Source: CAYZQH01 sp050300015
Lineage (GTDB): Bacteria; Pseudomonadota; Gammaproteobacteria; Pseudomonadales; Cellvibrionaceae
Direction of reading: 5' to 3'
DNA: 11,977 nt
NCBI GenBank assembly: GCA_050300015.1
Contig: JBNKWZ010000031.1
Coordinates: forward strand, 1-11,977
In this document: positions 1 to 7,350 of the stretch, one piece after another
Layout: each line of letters starts with the position of its first letter
How positions within the stretch are numbered: the stretch's first letter is position 1
Made by a program: the position numbers and the translations under genes
The notes under the pieces: model-generated
Seen by the model: the letters and a program-made list of their open reading frames with translations, nothing else
Databases searched by the model: none
Told to the model about the DNA's origin: nothing

Positions 1-2871
1 GAAGGGGCTGTTATCCAGTTCCACCTGGCCGGATTCAATCTTGGCCATATCCAATATGTCATTGATCAGGTTCAGTAAATGTTCGCCACTATGATTGATG
101 ATCTTAAGATTTTGCTGTTGCCCCTCGGGAATCAAGGGGTCATCGCGCATGAGGTTGGAGAAACCGAGAATGGCATTCAGCGGGGTACGCAGTTCATGGC
201 TCATATTGGCAAGGAAGACGCTCTTGGCGTTGTTCGCCGCTTCTGCCCTATGCTGGGCACTCTGTAACTGCTGGTTCGACTCGGTTAATTCTCGTGTGCG
301 CAGTGCCACTTCGCTCTCAAGCTCCGCCGTTCTCTTATGGAGGTTGCGCACACGAAACCGATACCCAACCAAAATAAGGGCGGCGATAAACAGTCCAGCC
401 AAACTCCTGAACCACCAGGTCTCCCACCACGGTGGCAAAATGGTGATTCCAAGCGTGACCCCTTGCTCATTCCAGACGCCATCGTTGTTGGAAGCCTTGA
501 CGCGAAAGATATAGTCACCTGGATCGAGATTGGTGTAGGTGGCAAAGCGGCGTTGGGCGTTCGTGTGTTGCCAATCTTGATCAAAACCTTCCAGCATATA
601 GACGTATTGATTCTTTTGGGGCGTGCGGTAGTTGAGGGCGGCAAATTCAAGCGTGAAGATAGTGTAATCGTAAGGTAAGACGAGGTGATCAGTCACGTTG
701 ATATGCTTTTGCAAAGGTGAATCGCCACCAATGTCTACCCGCTGATTGAGGAGTTGAAAATCGGTCAGCATCACCTTGGGGATATACGTGCTATCAATCA
801 GTTTTTCGGGGTAAAACGTATTGAATCCATTGGTGCCGCCAAGAAATATCTCCCCACTTTCGCGCTTATACGCCGCCTGGCTGAACTGGTTGCCCTGCAA
901 TCCGTCCCGGACATCGTAATTGCGAAAAGTTTCTTTCTGTGGATCGAACCTGGAGATACCAAAATAGGTGGAAACCCACAGGTACCCCTGCTCGTCTTCG
1001 ATAATAGCGATGACATGGTTATTGGGTAAACCGTTTTTGGTGTAGTAGCTGGTAAAAGTCTGGGTTGTTTCATCAAATTTATTCAACCCGTTGTGCGTGC
1101 CAACCCAGATGTCCCCCCGGCTGTCTTCATAGATATCATCGATATTCAGGTCACTGAGATGATTTTCTTTGATGCTGAAGTTAGTGAAACGATTCGTTTG
1201 CGGGTCTAGACGACTTAACCCACCCTGAGACGCAACCCAAATGGCCCCATCAGAGGCTTGCAGAAAATCATAAGCCCAGTTACTGGCCAGGCTGTTGGGG
1301 TCATTTTCGTCGTGGCTATAGTGAGTGAAGGTTTCGCTGTCCGGATCGAAATGACTAATGCCCAGACTGTAACTGGCCACCCACAACTTGCCGGCTGCGT
1401 CCCTAATTAAGCCTTGAATATTATTGTTCATTAAACTGTTGGGGTTTGTGTGGTCGTGCCGATAGTGGACAAAGGTCTCGGTAGCAGGGTCAAACCGTTC
1501 AAGGCCATCGTTCGTTGCCAACCAGAGGGTGCCATTGCGGCCAGGCACAATTCGGTTGACATCATTCTGAGCCAGGCTCGCGGGGTTACCGGGGTCATTG
1601 TGATAATAAGTGAACCTACCCTGCGCGCGATCGAACCGATTCAACCCGCCACCCATGGTGCCAATCCATAAGATGCCCTGTTGGTCTTCATAAAAGGACA
1701 TGACGAAACTACTGCTCAACGAGTTGGGATTGGCCGGTTGATTACGATGCAGGTTGAAACGGTGGCCCTTCGGATCATAGTAATTGAGCCCGGATTCGGT
1801 GGCGATCCAGTAGGCCCCGGCCCCATCTTCAATCACCATCCACAGAGTATTGTTTGACAGGCTGTTGGGGTCAGCCCGATCGTACTTGAAGTGCATGAAT
1901 TGACCACTGCTTGGATCGAACTTGTTTAACCCACCGCCAATGGTACCCACCCATAACTTCCCGTGGTTATCTGTTCCCAGGTAGGAAACGGTATCCGTAC
2001 TGAGACTGGTCGAATCATCTTTCCTGTGTTGATAATGGGTGAAGGTTTCGGAAGTTGGATCGAAGCGGTTTAAGCCTTCATCTGTGCCCACCCAGATGAT
2101 TCCGGCATCATCAATAAAGAGGGACCATACGTATTCGCCAATCAAACTATTGGGATTGTCTTTCTGGTGAAGGTATTGGGTGAAGGTTTCGGTAACCGGA
2201 TCAAATCTATTCAACCCGTTGTAGGTACCCAGCCACAATATGCCGTTGCTGTCCTCAAGGACCTTGTTGACAGGGGCACTCAAGCTGTTGGGGTTGTCTG
2301 GATTGGGCCGATAATGAGTGAAGCTGTTGGTCTGAGGGTCCAGTTTGTCGAGGTATTTGTCGCTAGCCACCCAAATATCGCCCCGGGAATCCTGCAAAGA
2401 TTGAAGGACAAAATCGGTGCTGAGGCTGTTGGGATTACCTTCTTCGGCACGGAAATGGGTGAAGGTTTCGGTGACGGGGTCAAACCGATCCAGACCGCCG
2501 CCCCACAGGCTCAACCACAGTATCCCATCCGAGTCTTCCCGCATGGTCCAGATGAAATTTGAGGCCAGGCTATTGGGATTGTTGGAATCGTGCGTGTAAT
2601 TGGTGAATTCCGAGCCATCAAATTTGCTCAACCCCTCACGCGTAGCGATCCAGATAAACCCCAACGAACTTTGCAGGATATCGTAGATTTGATTAGCTGG
2701 CAGACCGTCGTTAATCGTAAAGTGTTCGAATTTAGCCACCGGCTTGGTGGACGGAAGGTTCATCGGTAACGATTCGCTAACACCCTGCGCCTGACTGAGA
2801 AGCGATGAAAAGCCAAAGAAGATTATTAGGGCTAAAAGAATATTTCTTTTCGCAGTTGTTACCATGCGCAC
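1..2871 (-). CDS. Periplasmic propeller sensor histidine kinase (Reg_prop/Y_Y_Y/HisKA), 3' end outside the window
   Basis: The frame is open for 957 codons from GTG at 2871 to the left edge. In order: signal peptide (about 1-30), 14 Reg_prop blades (47-691) with the pattern NPNSLS then G-W-GT-GL-FDP-T-F, a Y_Y_Y domain (about 732-812), one membrane helix (about 823-840), a short coiled coil, and HisKA with the H-box NMSHELRTPLNAILGFSN; the phosphorylated His is residue 892. Fourteen blades fit two seven-bladed propellers, the usual design of hybrid two-component sensors that bind ligands, often glycans, in the periplasm. The ATPase domain and any receiver or AraC output domain lie beyond the window. 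GTG at 2871 is preferred because AGGAG lies 6 nt upstream; the in-frame ATG at 2865 is 12 nt from it. The ligand cannot be deduced. The family assignment is firm. Confidence 0.95.
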   Translation of the reverse strand, partial: MRMVTTAKRNILLALIIFFGFSSLLSQAQGVSESLPMNLPSTKPVAKFEHFTINDGLPANQIYDILQSSLGFIWIATREGLSKFDGSEFTNYTHDSNNPNSLASNFIWTMREDSDGILWLSLWGGGLDRFDPVTETFTHFRAEEGNPNSLSTDFVLQSLQDSRGDIWVASDKYLDKLDPQTNSFTHYRPNPDNPNSLSAPVNKVLEDSNGILWLGTYNGLNRFDPVTETFTQYLHQKDNPNSLIGEYVWSLFIDDAGIIWVGTDEGLNRFDPTSETFTHYQHRKDDSTSLSTDTVSYLGTDNHGKLWVGTIGGGLNKFDPSSGQFMHFKYDRADPNSLSNNTLWMVIEDGAGAYWIATESGLNYYDPKGHRFNLHRNQPANPNSLSSSFVMSFYEDQQGILWIGTMGGGLNRFDRAQGRFTYYHNDPGNPASLAQNDVNRIVPGRNGTLWLATNDGLERFDPATETFVHYRHDHTNPNSLMNNNIQGLIRDAAGKLWVASYSLGISHFDPDSETFTHYSHDENDPNSLASNWAYDFLQASDGAIWVASQGGLSRLDPQTNRFTNFSIKENHLSDLNIDDIYEDSRGDIWVGTHNGLNKFDETTQTFTSYYTKNGLPNNHVIAIIEDEQGYLWVSTYFGISRFDPQKETFRNYDVRDGLQGNQFSQAAYKRESGEIFLGGTNGFNTFYPEKLIDSTYIPKVMLTDFQLLNQRVDIGGDSPLQKHINVTDHLVLPYDYTIFTLEFAALNYRTPQKNQYVYMLEGFDQDWQHTNAQRRFATYTNLDPGDYIFRVKASNNDGVWNEQGVTLGITILPPWWETWWFRSLAGLFIAALILVGYRFRVRNLHKRTAELESEVALRTRELTESNQQLQSAQHRAEAANNAKSVFLANMSHELRTPLNAILGFSNLMRDDPLIPEGQQQNLKIINHSGEHLLNLINDILDMAKIESGQVELDNSPF
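799..2733 (-). repeat. Tandem array of 14 propeller-blade repeats of about 138 bp inside the kinase gene
   Basis: Fourteen in-frame units of 43-48 codons follow one another. On the plus strand the repetition is visible in DNA: gggtgaaggtttcgg recurs near 2038, 2176 and 2458, and blade junctions often carry ctgttgggg or its variants. Each unit encodes one blade with the core W-hydrophobic-G-T-x-x-G-L-x-x-F-D-P. Units 2 to 11 have the NPNSL-type linker, changed to DSTSL or NPASL in some; units 12 to 14 are shorter and more diverged. This pattern suggests growth by internal duplication. Confidence 0.85.
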
Positions 2872-2876
2872 TATAA

Positions 2877-2884
2877 TCTCCTTT
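2877..2884 (-). promoter_or_regulatory. Ribosome binding site of the sensor kinase
   Basis: The minus strand reads AAAGGAGA here. It is 6 nt from the GTG at 2871 and 12 nt from the ATG at 2865, so it favours the GTG start. I found no convincing promoter hexamers between this site and the upstream gene relic. Confidence 0.7.
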
Positions 2885-2955
2885 ACCTTAGTCATATAAG
2901 CTGAGATTAATTAGTTTGAGGCATTAGTACCTACAACATAACCTATACCTAAGGC

Positions 2956-3333
2956 CTAAAATGGAGTAATGGTAGGATCAAGGCGGCCCAGGCCACCAGC
3001 GCAGCAAGCCAAAGCATACCCGTTTCATCCTTTAAACCCTTAAGGCAGGCCAGTGGAGTGCTCTAGCGAATAGTGGCAATGAACGAAGGTATCCGTTGCT
3101 GAATCATACTCCTACCAATGGTGTCCTTCCACAAATCGCAGCACGCTCCACCTAGAGCGTCCAAACCACATGAATCCTGGATGATTCTGCATGCCCCACG
3201 CGTTGGCTCGAGCCTGACCATCATCAACGCTCAGGCGATGGTGCCCCCCGCAGAGCTGAGCATAAGGGCATAGCGCCACCAGAATGACAAAGGTCAACCC
3301 AACAGAGATCTGAATTCGGATGTCGACACGCAT
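2956..3333 (-). pseudogene. Decayed N-terminal fragment of a second Reg_prop sensor kinase
   Basis: One minus-strand frame from ATG 3333 reads a signal peptide (MRVDIRIQISVGLTFVILVA...), then HHRLSVDDGQARANAWGM and GFMWFGRS, the typical first blade after the export signal. A TAG stop at 3112-3114 follows EGHHW. In the same frame translation would continue as EYDSATDTFVHCHYS, a typical blade edge, then meet TAA (3040-3042) and TGA (3025-3027), and end with GGLGRLDPTITPF before TAG at 2956-2958. The last piece matches the GGLNRFDP end of a later blade, so the relic has an internal deletion as well as three nonsense codons. AAGGGAAAC just before 3333 is a plausible old ribosome binding site. The frame is open upstream to 3414, but the signal peptide argues for 3333. 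It lies in the same orientation as the intact kinase gene, suggesting a former tandem pair. Confidence 0.75.
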
Positions 3334-3550
3334 GTTTCCCTTGGGCCTATTGACCTTTGAGAGACTTCGAATGACCGGATCTTCAATGACTTTAACCCTA
3401 TAATCATAGCCCATAGGCTAATGCCCCGCCAACGCGACCGGCATCCCTGGCGCGCGAATTGAGCGAACAAGTTACATTGCGCCCTCCGGTGTACGAGCCC
3501 CACTTTTTGTGGGTCGTCAATTTGATCCTATCCGTTTAAACCATTGCGGA

Positions 3551-3578
3551 TTTACCGAAAGCTTCAAGCCCCGGTAAA
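3551..3578. repeat. 7-bp inverted repeat of unknown role
   Basis: TTTACCG at 3551-3557 pairs perfectly with CGGTAAA at 3572-3578 across 14 nt. No T-tract follows on either strand, so it is not a standard intrinsic terminator. It lies between the start of the kinase relic and the probable porin promoter. The rest of 3334-3605 shows no gene or recognisable motif. Confidence 0.3.
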
Positions 3579-3605
3579 AGGATATTTCTGGCGTGATTTA
3601 CGGCC

Positions 3606-3633
3606 TTGATATGCAGGGATATATGGCTATTCT
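3606..3633 (+). promoter_or_regulatory. Probable sigma-70 promoter of the porin transcript
   Basis: TTGATA (3606-3611), a 16-nt spacer and TATTCT (3628-3633) form a reasonable -35/-10 pair. Transcription would begin near 3640, immediately before the riboswitch-like leader, giving a 5' UTR of about 310 nt. The fit with the start of the structured RNA is the main support; neither hexamer is perfect. Confidence 0.45.
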
Positions 3634-3640
3634 TTAATCA

Positions 3641-3812
3641 CACAAACCGCTCAAGGCAACAGAGTATTTACTGAGTAAAAATGGGAAAGGGCCATAGCTC
3701 GGACATCCTCTCCCCTGATGGAGCAACCCCAGCGCCTTGAACTAAAAGCGTGACTGGCGGCGAATAGGGTTTGTCCCAAGAGACAAAAGCCGAAGATGCG
3801 CCGGCCTACCAA
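3641..3812 (+). promoter_or_regulatory. Cobalamin-riboswitch-like leader RNA, diverged or decayed
   Basis: Landmarks of the adenosylcobalamin riboswitch appear in the correct order at near-normal spacing. GAGTAAAAATGGGAA (3673-3687) resembles the GAGTTAATAGGGAA core. CTGATGGAGCAACC (3715-3728) matches the CTGNC..GCAAC segment. GTGACTG (3750-3756) followed by AGGG (3766-3769) stands where CCACTG...GGGAAGG is expected. AGCCGAAGATGCGCC (3788-3802), followed by GGCCTAC, resembles the B12 box and its flank in E. coli btuB (AGCCCGAAGACCTGCC, then GGCCAAC). The stem TCAAGGC/GCCTTGA (3651-3657, 3734-3740) and hairpins GCTC-CATC/GATG-GAGC (3697-3724) and TTTGTC/GACAAA (3770-3787) add structure. Against it: the GGTG-AA-CC element is not recognisable and the conserved ACCTGCC of the B12 box reads ATGCGCC. 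It may be a variant class or a decaying switch. Confidence 0.45.
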
Positions 3813-3864
3813 GCCCCACCGCGTCCACGGACGAACCCGATGTGTAGGTAAGCTAAGAGCAGTG

Positions 3865-3938
3865 TTTATCCTATTGAACCGGGCTGGATAAAAAGCCTCC
3901 CAACCTTACGATTGGGGTATCTACGGCAGATATAGGAG
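3865..3938 (+). promoter_or_regulatory. Run of hairpins leading into the porin ribosome binding site
   Basis: Three perfect short stems follow one another: TTTATCC/GGATAAA (3865-3871, 3886-3892), CCCAA/TTGGG (3899-3903, 3912-3916) and TATCT/AGATA (3918-3922, 3928-3932). The ribosome binding site AGGAG follows at 3934-3938. GGCT (3882-3885) can also pair with AGCC (3894-3897), placing GGATAAA in a loop that could pair with TTTATCC as a pseudoknot. This is where the expression platform of a translational riboswitch would lie. Folding is by eye only. Confidence 0.4.
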
Positions 3939-3948
3939 ACCGTTGCAC

Positions 3949-4998
3949 ATGGTATTTCAAGATATTTCTCATAACCCCACGCATCAAATTATCCTGCCAT
4001 TGCGATGTAGCGCAATTAGCGTCGCCCTGCTGTGTATTGCTTCGACGGTCATTAATAGTGCACAGGCACTTGAAGTATCTGCCTATGCCAACTTAAATCT
4101 TCACGCTGAATACGTTGAACCCGACAAAGAAACCGAGCAAGTAAAAAAGCATACCAGTCTACGGGATGCCTATTCGCAAATCGGCATTCATTTCGAGCAT
4201 GAACTTTCTAAAAATCAAAAGGTGAACGTTCATTTATTTACACCTGTCGATCTGGCAAACCTGGAATTTCAAGATACCTGGGACCACGACGCCGATAGCC
4301 CACAATATGAACTCTATTGGAAGACACCTCTTGGCGAACTTAAGGCTGGGTACTTTTATTTACCCTACTACGACGCCATTGCCTCAGTGATCGACCGTTT
4401 TAGCTCCTACTACACGGGCTTTGCCACCTACTCTTCCTTCCGCACAAAAAAATCGTTGGTCTATGGTTCACCGTCATTCAAGGGCTTTAACATAGCGACC
4501 TCAATATCAGAAAACCAGGGCCTTGATGACGACGATCTCCTGAACCTGACGCTTAATTGGAAGAATGATAAGACCTCTGTTTCTCTCGGGTTGCAGAATC
4601 AACAGGGATTATTAAACACTCGAATATGGGGCGCTTCGGTCAGCCACAAGCCCATCGATGGGCTTTTCATCGGTATTAAAACCGAGGTGTTCGACACGGA
4701 CAATTCCGAAGGCTATGGCAGCAATGGTGATCGCTCCAGTGCGGCCTTTGTTTCTTACGACTATGGCAAGCAAGCATTTAAGGCAATGCTGGCGGATACC
4801 GACAATTATGGAGGCGTCAGCTACTCGCTTGGTTGGGATTTTCGCTATTCAGATACCATAAAGTGTTTTGTGGAATATTATTCAGAAGAGGAAACCGCAG
4901 CGATTACAGCCGAGCGCGCAGGTTTGGAAGTTTTTGATACTGATGCCAGTGGCGGCCATGCTGTAGTCGCTGGTCTCAGCCTGAATTATTCTTGGTAA
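3949..4998 (+). CDS. Outer-membrane porin of the Gram-negative general porin type
   Basis: The 349-residue product has a signal peptide with a long n-region and a cleavage site NSAQA|LE after residue 40. The mature chain has alternating amphipathic strands rich in Tyr and Phe, the internal signature KSLVYGSPSFKGFNIATS like the SP-x-F-x-GF segment of trimeric porins, and a C-terminal YSW typical of barrels handled by the BAM complex. The mature length of about 310 residues suits a 16-stranded barrel, slightly short for the family. It should form a diffusion channel for small solutes; specificity cannot be read. ATG at 3949 is chosen because AGGAG (3934-3938) is 10 nt away; an in-frame TTG at 3943 is only 4 nt away. 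It is transcribed alone, behind a long structured leader, and converges on the downstream c-di-GMP gene. Confidence 0.88.
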   Translation: MVFQDISHNPTHQIILPLRCSAISVALLCIASTVINSAQALEVSAYANLNLHAEYVEPDKETEQVKKHTSLRDAYSQIGIHFEHELSKNQKVNVHLFTPVDLANLEFQDTWDHDADSPQYELYWKTPLGELKAGYFYLPYYDAIASVIDRFSSYYTGFATYSSFRTKKSLVYGSPSFKGFNIATSISENQGLDDDDLLNLTLNWKNDKTSVSLGLQNQQGLLNTRIWGASVSHKPIDGLFIGIKTEVFDTDNSEGYGSNGDRSSAAFVSYDYGKQAFKAMLADTDNYGGVSYSLGWDFRYSDTIKCFVEYYSEEETAAITAERAGLEVFDTDASGGHAVVAGLSLNYSW

Positions 4999-5030
4999 AA
5001 AAAGAGGCTATCCAATATCGTGTATAAACT

Positions 5031-5070
5031 ACGGCTTTTGATCATCAAGGCACTTGAGCCCTTTAGCCGT
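5031..5070. repeat. Inverted repeat between convergent genes, possible terminator
   Basis: ACGGCT (5031-5036) pairs with AGCCGT (5065-5070), with weaker inner pairing. It lies 33 bp after the porin stop and in the tail of the convergent regulator gene. There is no following T-tract, so intrinsic termination is doubtful. Confidence 0.3.
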
Positions 5071-5112
5071 TCAACGCAGACCCTGCCCTCCATAACGCGG
5101 GGGCACCGTCGT

Positions 5113-5129
5113 CACTCAGGTTGTGAGTG
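5113..5129 (-). terminator. Hairpin just after the response-regulator stop codon
   Basis: CACTCA and TGAGTG form a perfect 6-bp stem with a 5-nt loop, starting 3 nt after the TGA at 5132-5134 of the minus-strand gene. No U-tract follows, so it may act only as a 3'-end stabiliser. Confidence 0.3.
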
Positions 5130-5131
5130 GA

Positions 5132-6991
5132 TCATCCGGATTGTGAACATGGCAAACCCTTGTCACACAGTGCCAGAAAGTCTTCTCCTGACACTGAGCG
5201 ACTATAATAAAAACCCTGCGCGTAATCGCAGCCTTGCGATTGCAAAAATTGTTTTTGAAGCTCCGTTTCGATGCCTTCTGCGACTACCTTAAGGTGCATA
5301 CTATGCGCCATTGCAATGATAGCGGACGGAATGGCATTACCATGTTCAGTGCCGATATTGCGGACAAAAGAAATGTCGATCTTAAGTGTGTTAACGGGAA
5401 AGTCCTGCAAGTAAGCGAGGCTCGAATATCCCGTTCCAAAATCATCTATCGCTAGCTGAATCCCGCGGTTGCTGAAGTCATGCAAAATAGACTGGGCGGT
5501 TTCACTATGCTGCATCAGAAGGCTTTCGGTGATTTCCAACTCTAGCCAGGATGGCGACAGCTCCAGATTGTTAACGATGCAGTCTACTGCATCGACCAAA
5601 CCCGCCGAATGCATCTGCGCAACAGAAATGTTCACAGACATTTTCAAGTCATCATGTCCGGCATCGTGCCAGCGTTTCAATTCTGCACAACTCTGTTGTA
5701 AACCCCACTCGCCAAGTTCTTTGATTAAGCCATTTTTTTCGGCGACTGGAATAAATTCAGCTGGTGAGATAGCGGTTCCATCGCATCGATACCATCGCAT
5801 CAGTGCTTCGGCACCAATAATTTTTCCGGTATTGAAATCAATTTGAGGCTGATATTCCATCGATAACTCTTGGTTTTTGATCGCCTCTCTGAGTAAATTG
5901 GATAAATTGAGCTGGTCCTGCACCAGTGCGTTTAAACTGGTCGTATAAAATTTGATTTCCGATCCACCCGATTGCTTGGCGTAATGCATGGCTGCGTCAG
6001 CATTGCTCATCAGGGCATTAACATCCAGACCATCATTCGGATAAACAGCAATACCGATACTCGTGCTTACGTGAAGAAGCTGAGAACCGATGTTAAATGA
6101 CTCGCGCAAAGAATCGGACAGCTTTCTGGAAACCGCCATTATGTCCTCATTGACATCGCGGATTGGAACACATACGACAAATGCATCACCGCCAAGCCTG
6201 GCGACGGTATCTTCATAGCGTAATGTACCCTTCAATCGATTGGCGACTTCGCCGAGCAAAATATCGCCAATATGATGCCCTAATGAATCATTGATCATTT
6301 TAAAGTTATCCAGATCAAGAAACATCAATGCTATCCGTTCCTGGTGCCGCTTTGCCTGAATAATCAGTTGGTTGAGGCGATCCTCAAACAATATACGATT
6401 GGGCAGGTCAGTTAACGAATCGTGTGTTGTAATATATCGGATCTGCTCTTCAATTCGATTACGCTTTTCAATCTCATTACGCAATGAAATATTGGTATCT
6501 ACGAGCTCTTGAGTTCGTAACTTAATACGCAGATCAAGCTCTTGGTGCAGTTCTGAAAGCTCGAGATGTGTGTTGATTCTGGCCATCATCTCTTCGGGGT
6601 TGATAGGCTTGGAGATGTAATCCACCGCCCCCATAGAGAAGGCAGAAACTTTACTCGTTGTTTCCGATAAGGCGCTTAGAAATATGATTGGGATATCGCG
6701 GAGCTCCGGCTCAGACTTAATTTTTTTGCACGTTTCGTAACCGTCAAGAACAGGCATCATTACATCCAGCAAGATGAGATCCGGCTTGGTCAGGTGAGTC
6801 CGTTGCAAACGTTGGATAGCCTCCTTACCACTTTGTGCAACTGCGATCTGCAGATCTTCGCTTTCAAGATAGTCAATCGCCAGTTTGAGATTGGCAGGGT
6901 TGTCATCAACTACTAGAATAGTTTTACGTTTCATCACCATTTTAAGTACATCGCGATTCCAATTTGAATTCGTAATCTCATCGAGGCACAC
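5132..6991 (-). CDS. Response regulator with REC, degenerate GGDEF and intact EAL (c-di-GMP phosphodiesterase)
   Basis: The 619-residue cytoplasmic protein has a receiver domain (about 23-140: D29, D30, phospho-acceptor D76 in LLDVMMP, S106, K128), a coiled-coil linker (145-185), a GGDEF domain (about 186-350) and an EAL domain (about 362-610). The cyclase motif reads GGDAF (267-271): the catalytic Glu is Ala, codon GCA where GAA or GAG would encode Glu. The inhibitory RxxD site (R258-D261) is kept at the right 5-residue distance. The EAL side looks complete: E395-A-L, N454, E486/E489, DDFGTG (516-521), K537, E572 and Q592. The protein should therefore hydrolyse c-di-GMP under control of phosphorylation; the GGDEF may bind GTP or c-di-GMP as a regulatory site. 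No partner kinase lies beside it. The start is uncertain: GTG 6991 gives 19 extra residues, while ATG 6934 (MKRKTILVVDDN) is more typical. Confidence 0.93.
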   Translation of the reverse strand: MCLDEITNSNWNRDVLKMVMKRKTILVVDDNPANLKLAIDYLESEDLQIAVAQSGKEAIQRLQRTHLTKPDLILLDVMMPVLDGYETCKKIKSEPELRDIPIIFLSALSETTSKVSAFSMGAVDYISKPINPEEMMARINTHLELSELHQELDLRIKLRTQELVDTNISLRNEIEKRNRIEEQIRYITTHDSLTDLPNRILFEDRLNQLIIQAKRHQERIALMFLDLDNFKMINDSLGHHIGDILLGEVANRLKGTLRYEDTVARLGGDAFVVCVPIRDVNEDIMAVSRKLSDSLRESFNIGSQLLHVSTSIGIAVYPNDGLDVNALMSNADAAMHYAKQSGGSEIKFYTTSLNALVQDQLNLSNLLREAIKNQELSMEYQPQIDFNTGKIIGAEALMRWYRCDGTAISPAEFIPVAEKNGLIKELGEWGLQQSCAELKRWHDAGHDDLKMSVNISVAQMHSAGLVDAVDCIVNNLELSPSWLELEITESLLMQHSETAQSILHDFSNRGIQLAIDDFGTGYSSLAYLQDFPVNTLKIDISFVRNIGTEHGNAIPSAIIAMAHSMHLKVVAEGIETELQKQFLQSQGCDYAQGFYYSRSVSGEDFLALCDKGLPCSQSG

Positions 6992-7137
6992 AAGTTCTGT
7001 TTTCCGCTGCCCGTGGACTTCGACGCCACAGTTGATAGTCTAGTATATCCCAGATGCCAATATTTATTTGTGGGGCGTCACAGTTCTCGCAACAGTTGCC
7101 CCCCAACTTCTAATAACACATGGTGTATATCATAACC

Positions 7138-7143
7138 ATTATA
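7138..7143 (-). promoter_or_regulatory. Candidate -10 element upstream of the response regulator
   Basis: The minus strand reads a perfect TATAAT, about 147 nt before the upstream-most start at 6991. The hexamer 17 nt further upstream (CCTATC) is a poor -35, and no extended TG is present. The rest of 6992-7350 holds no gene; GACGCC (7022-7027) and GGCGTC (7074-7079) form a distant inverted repeat. Confidence 0.25.
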
Positions 7144-7350
7144 CTTCGTTCGATTAACTTGATAGGGACTAACGTAAATCGCAGCTGAGCCAAACAAATC
7201 GGGGGGCATTCATATTACAAAAAATTCCTTGCGGGCGTGCGCCTAATTCCATTTGGTTTAAAGCAGTTTTGTGTTACCTCGCTGCGTTCACCGCGCCTTT
7301 CTTGTAACCGGCCATTCCTGCCCCTTATTGGCCGAATAAATCCAACACCC

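Noticed and set aside
79..678. Several plus- and minus-strand open frames (for example 79-267, 95-514, 285-650, 337-678)
   Set aside because: They are out-of-frame shadows of the kinase, whose Y_Y_Y, membrane and HisKA segments read continuously on the minus strand. The same holds for the frames at 754-1076, 1450-1671 and 2167-2599.
3750..3812. c-di-GMP-I (GEMM) riboswitch, suggested by GACAAAAGCC followed by GGCCTA
   Set aside because: The GGGCAAACC arm and the GAAA tetraloop region are missing. The order and spacing of motifs fit the cobalamin class better.
3943..3948. TTG at 3943 as the porin start
   Set aside because: It would be only 4 nt from AGGAG, and the ATG two codons later has a more usable spacing. 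The alternative changes the product by two residues.
5020..5846. Plus-strand frames at 5020-5292, 5234-5455 and 5469-5846
   Set aside because: They overlap the EAL domain coding sequence on the other strand, have no domain signal and are shadows.
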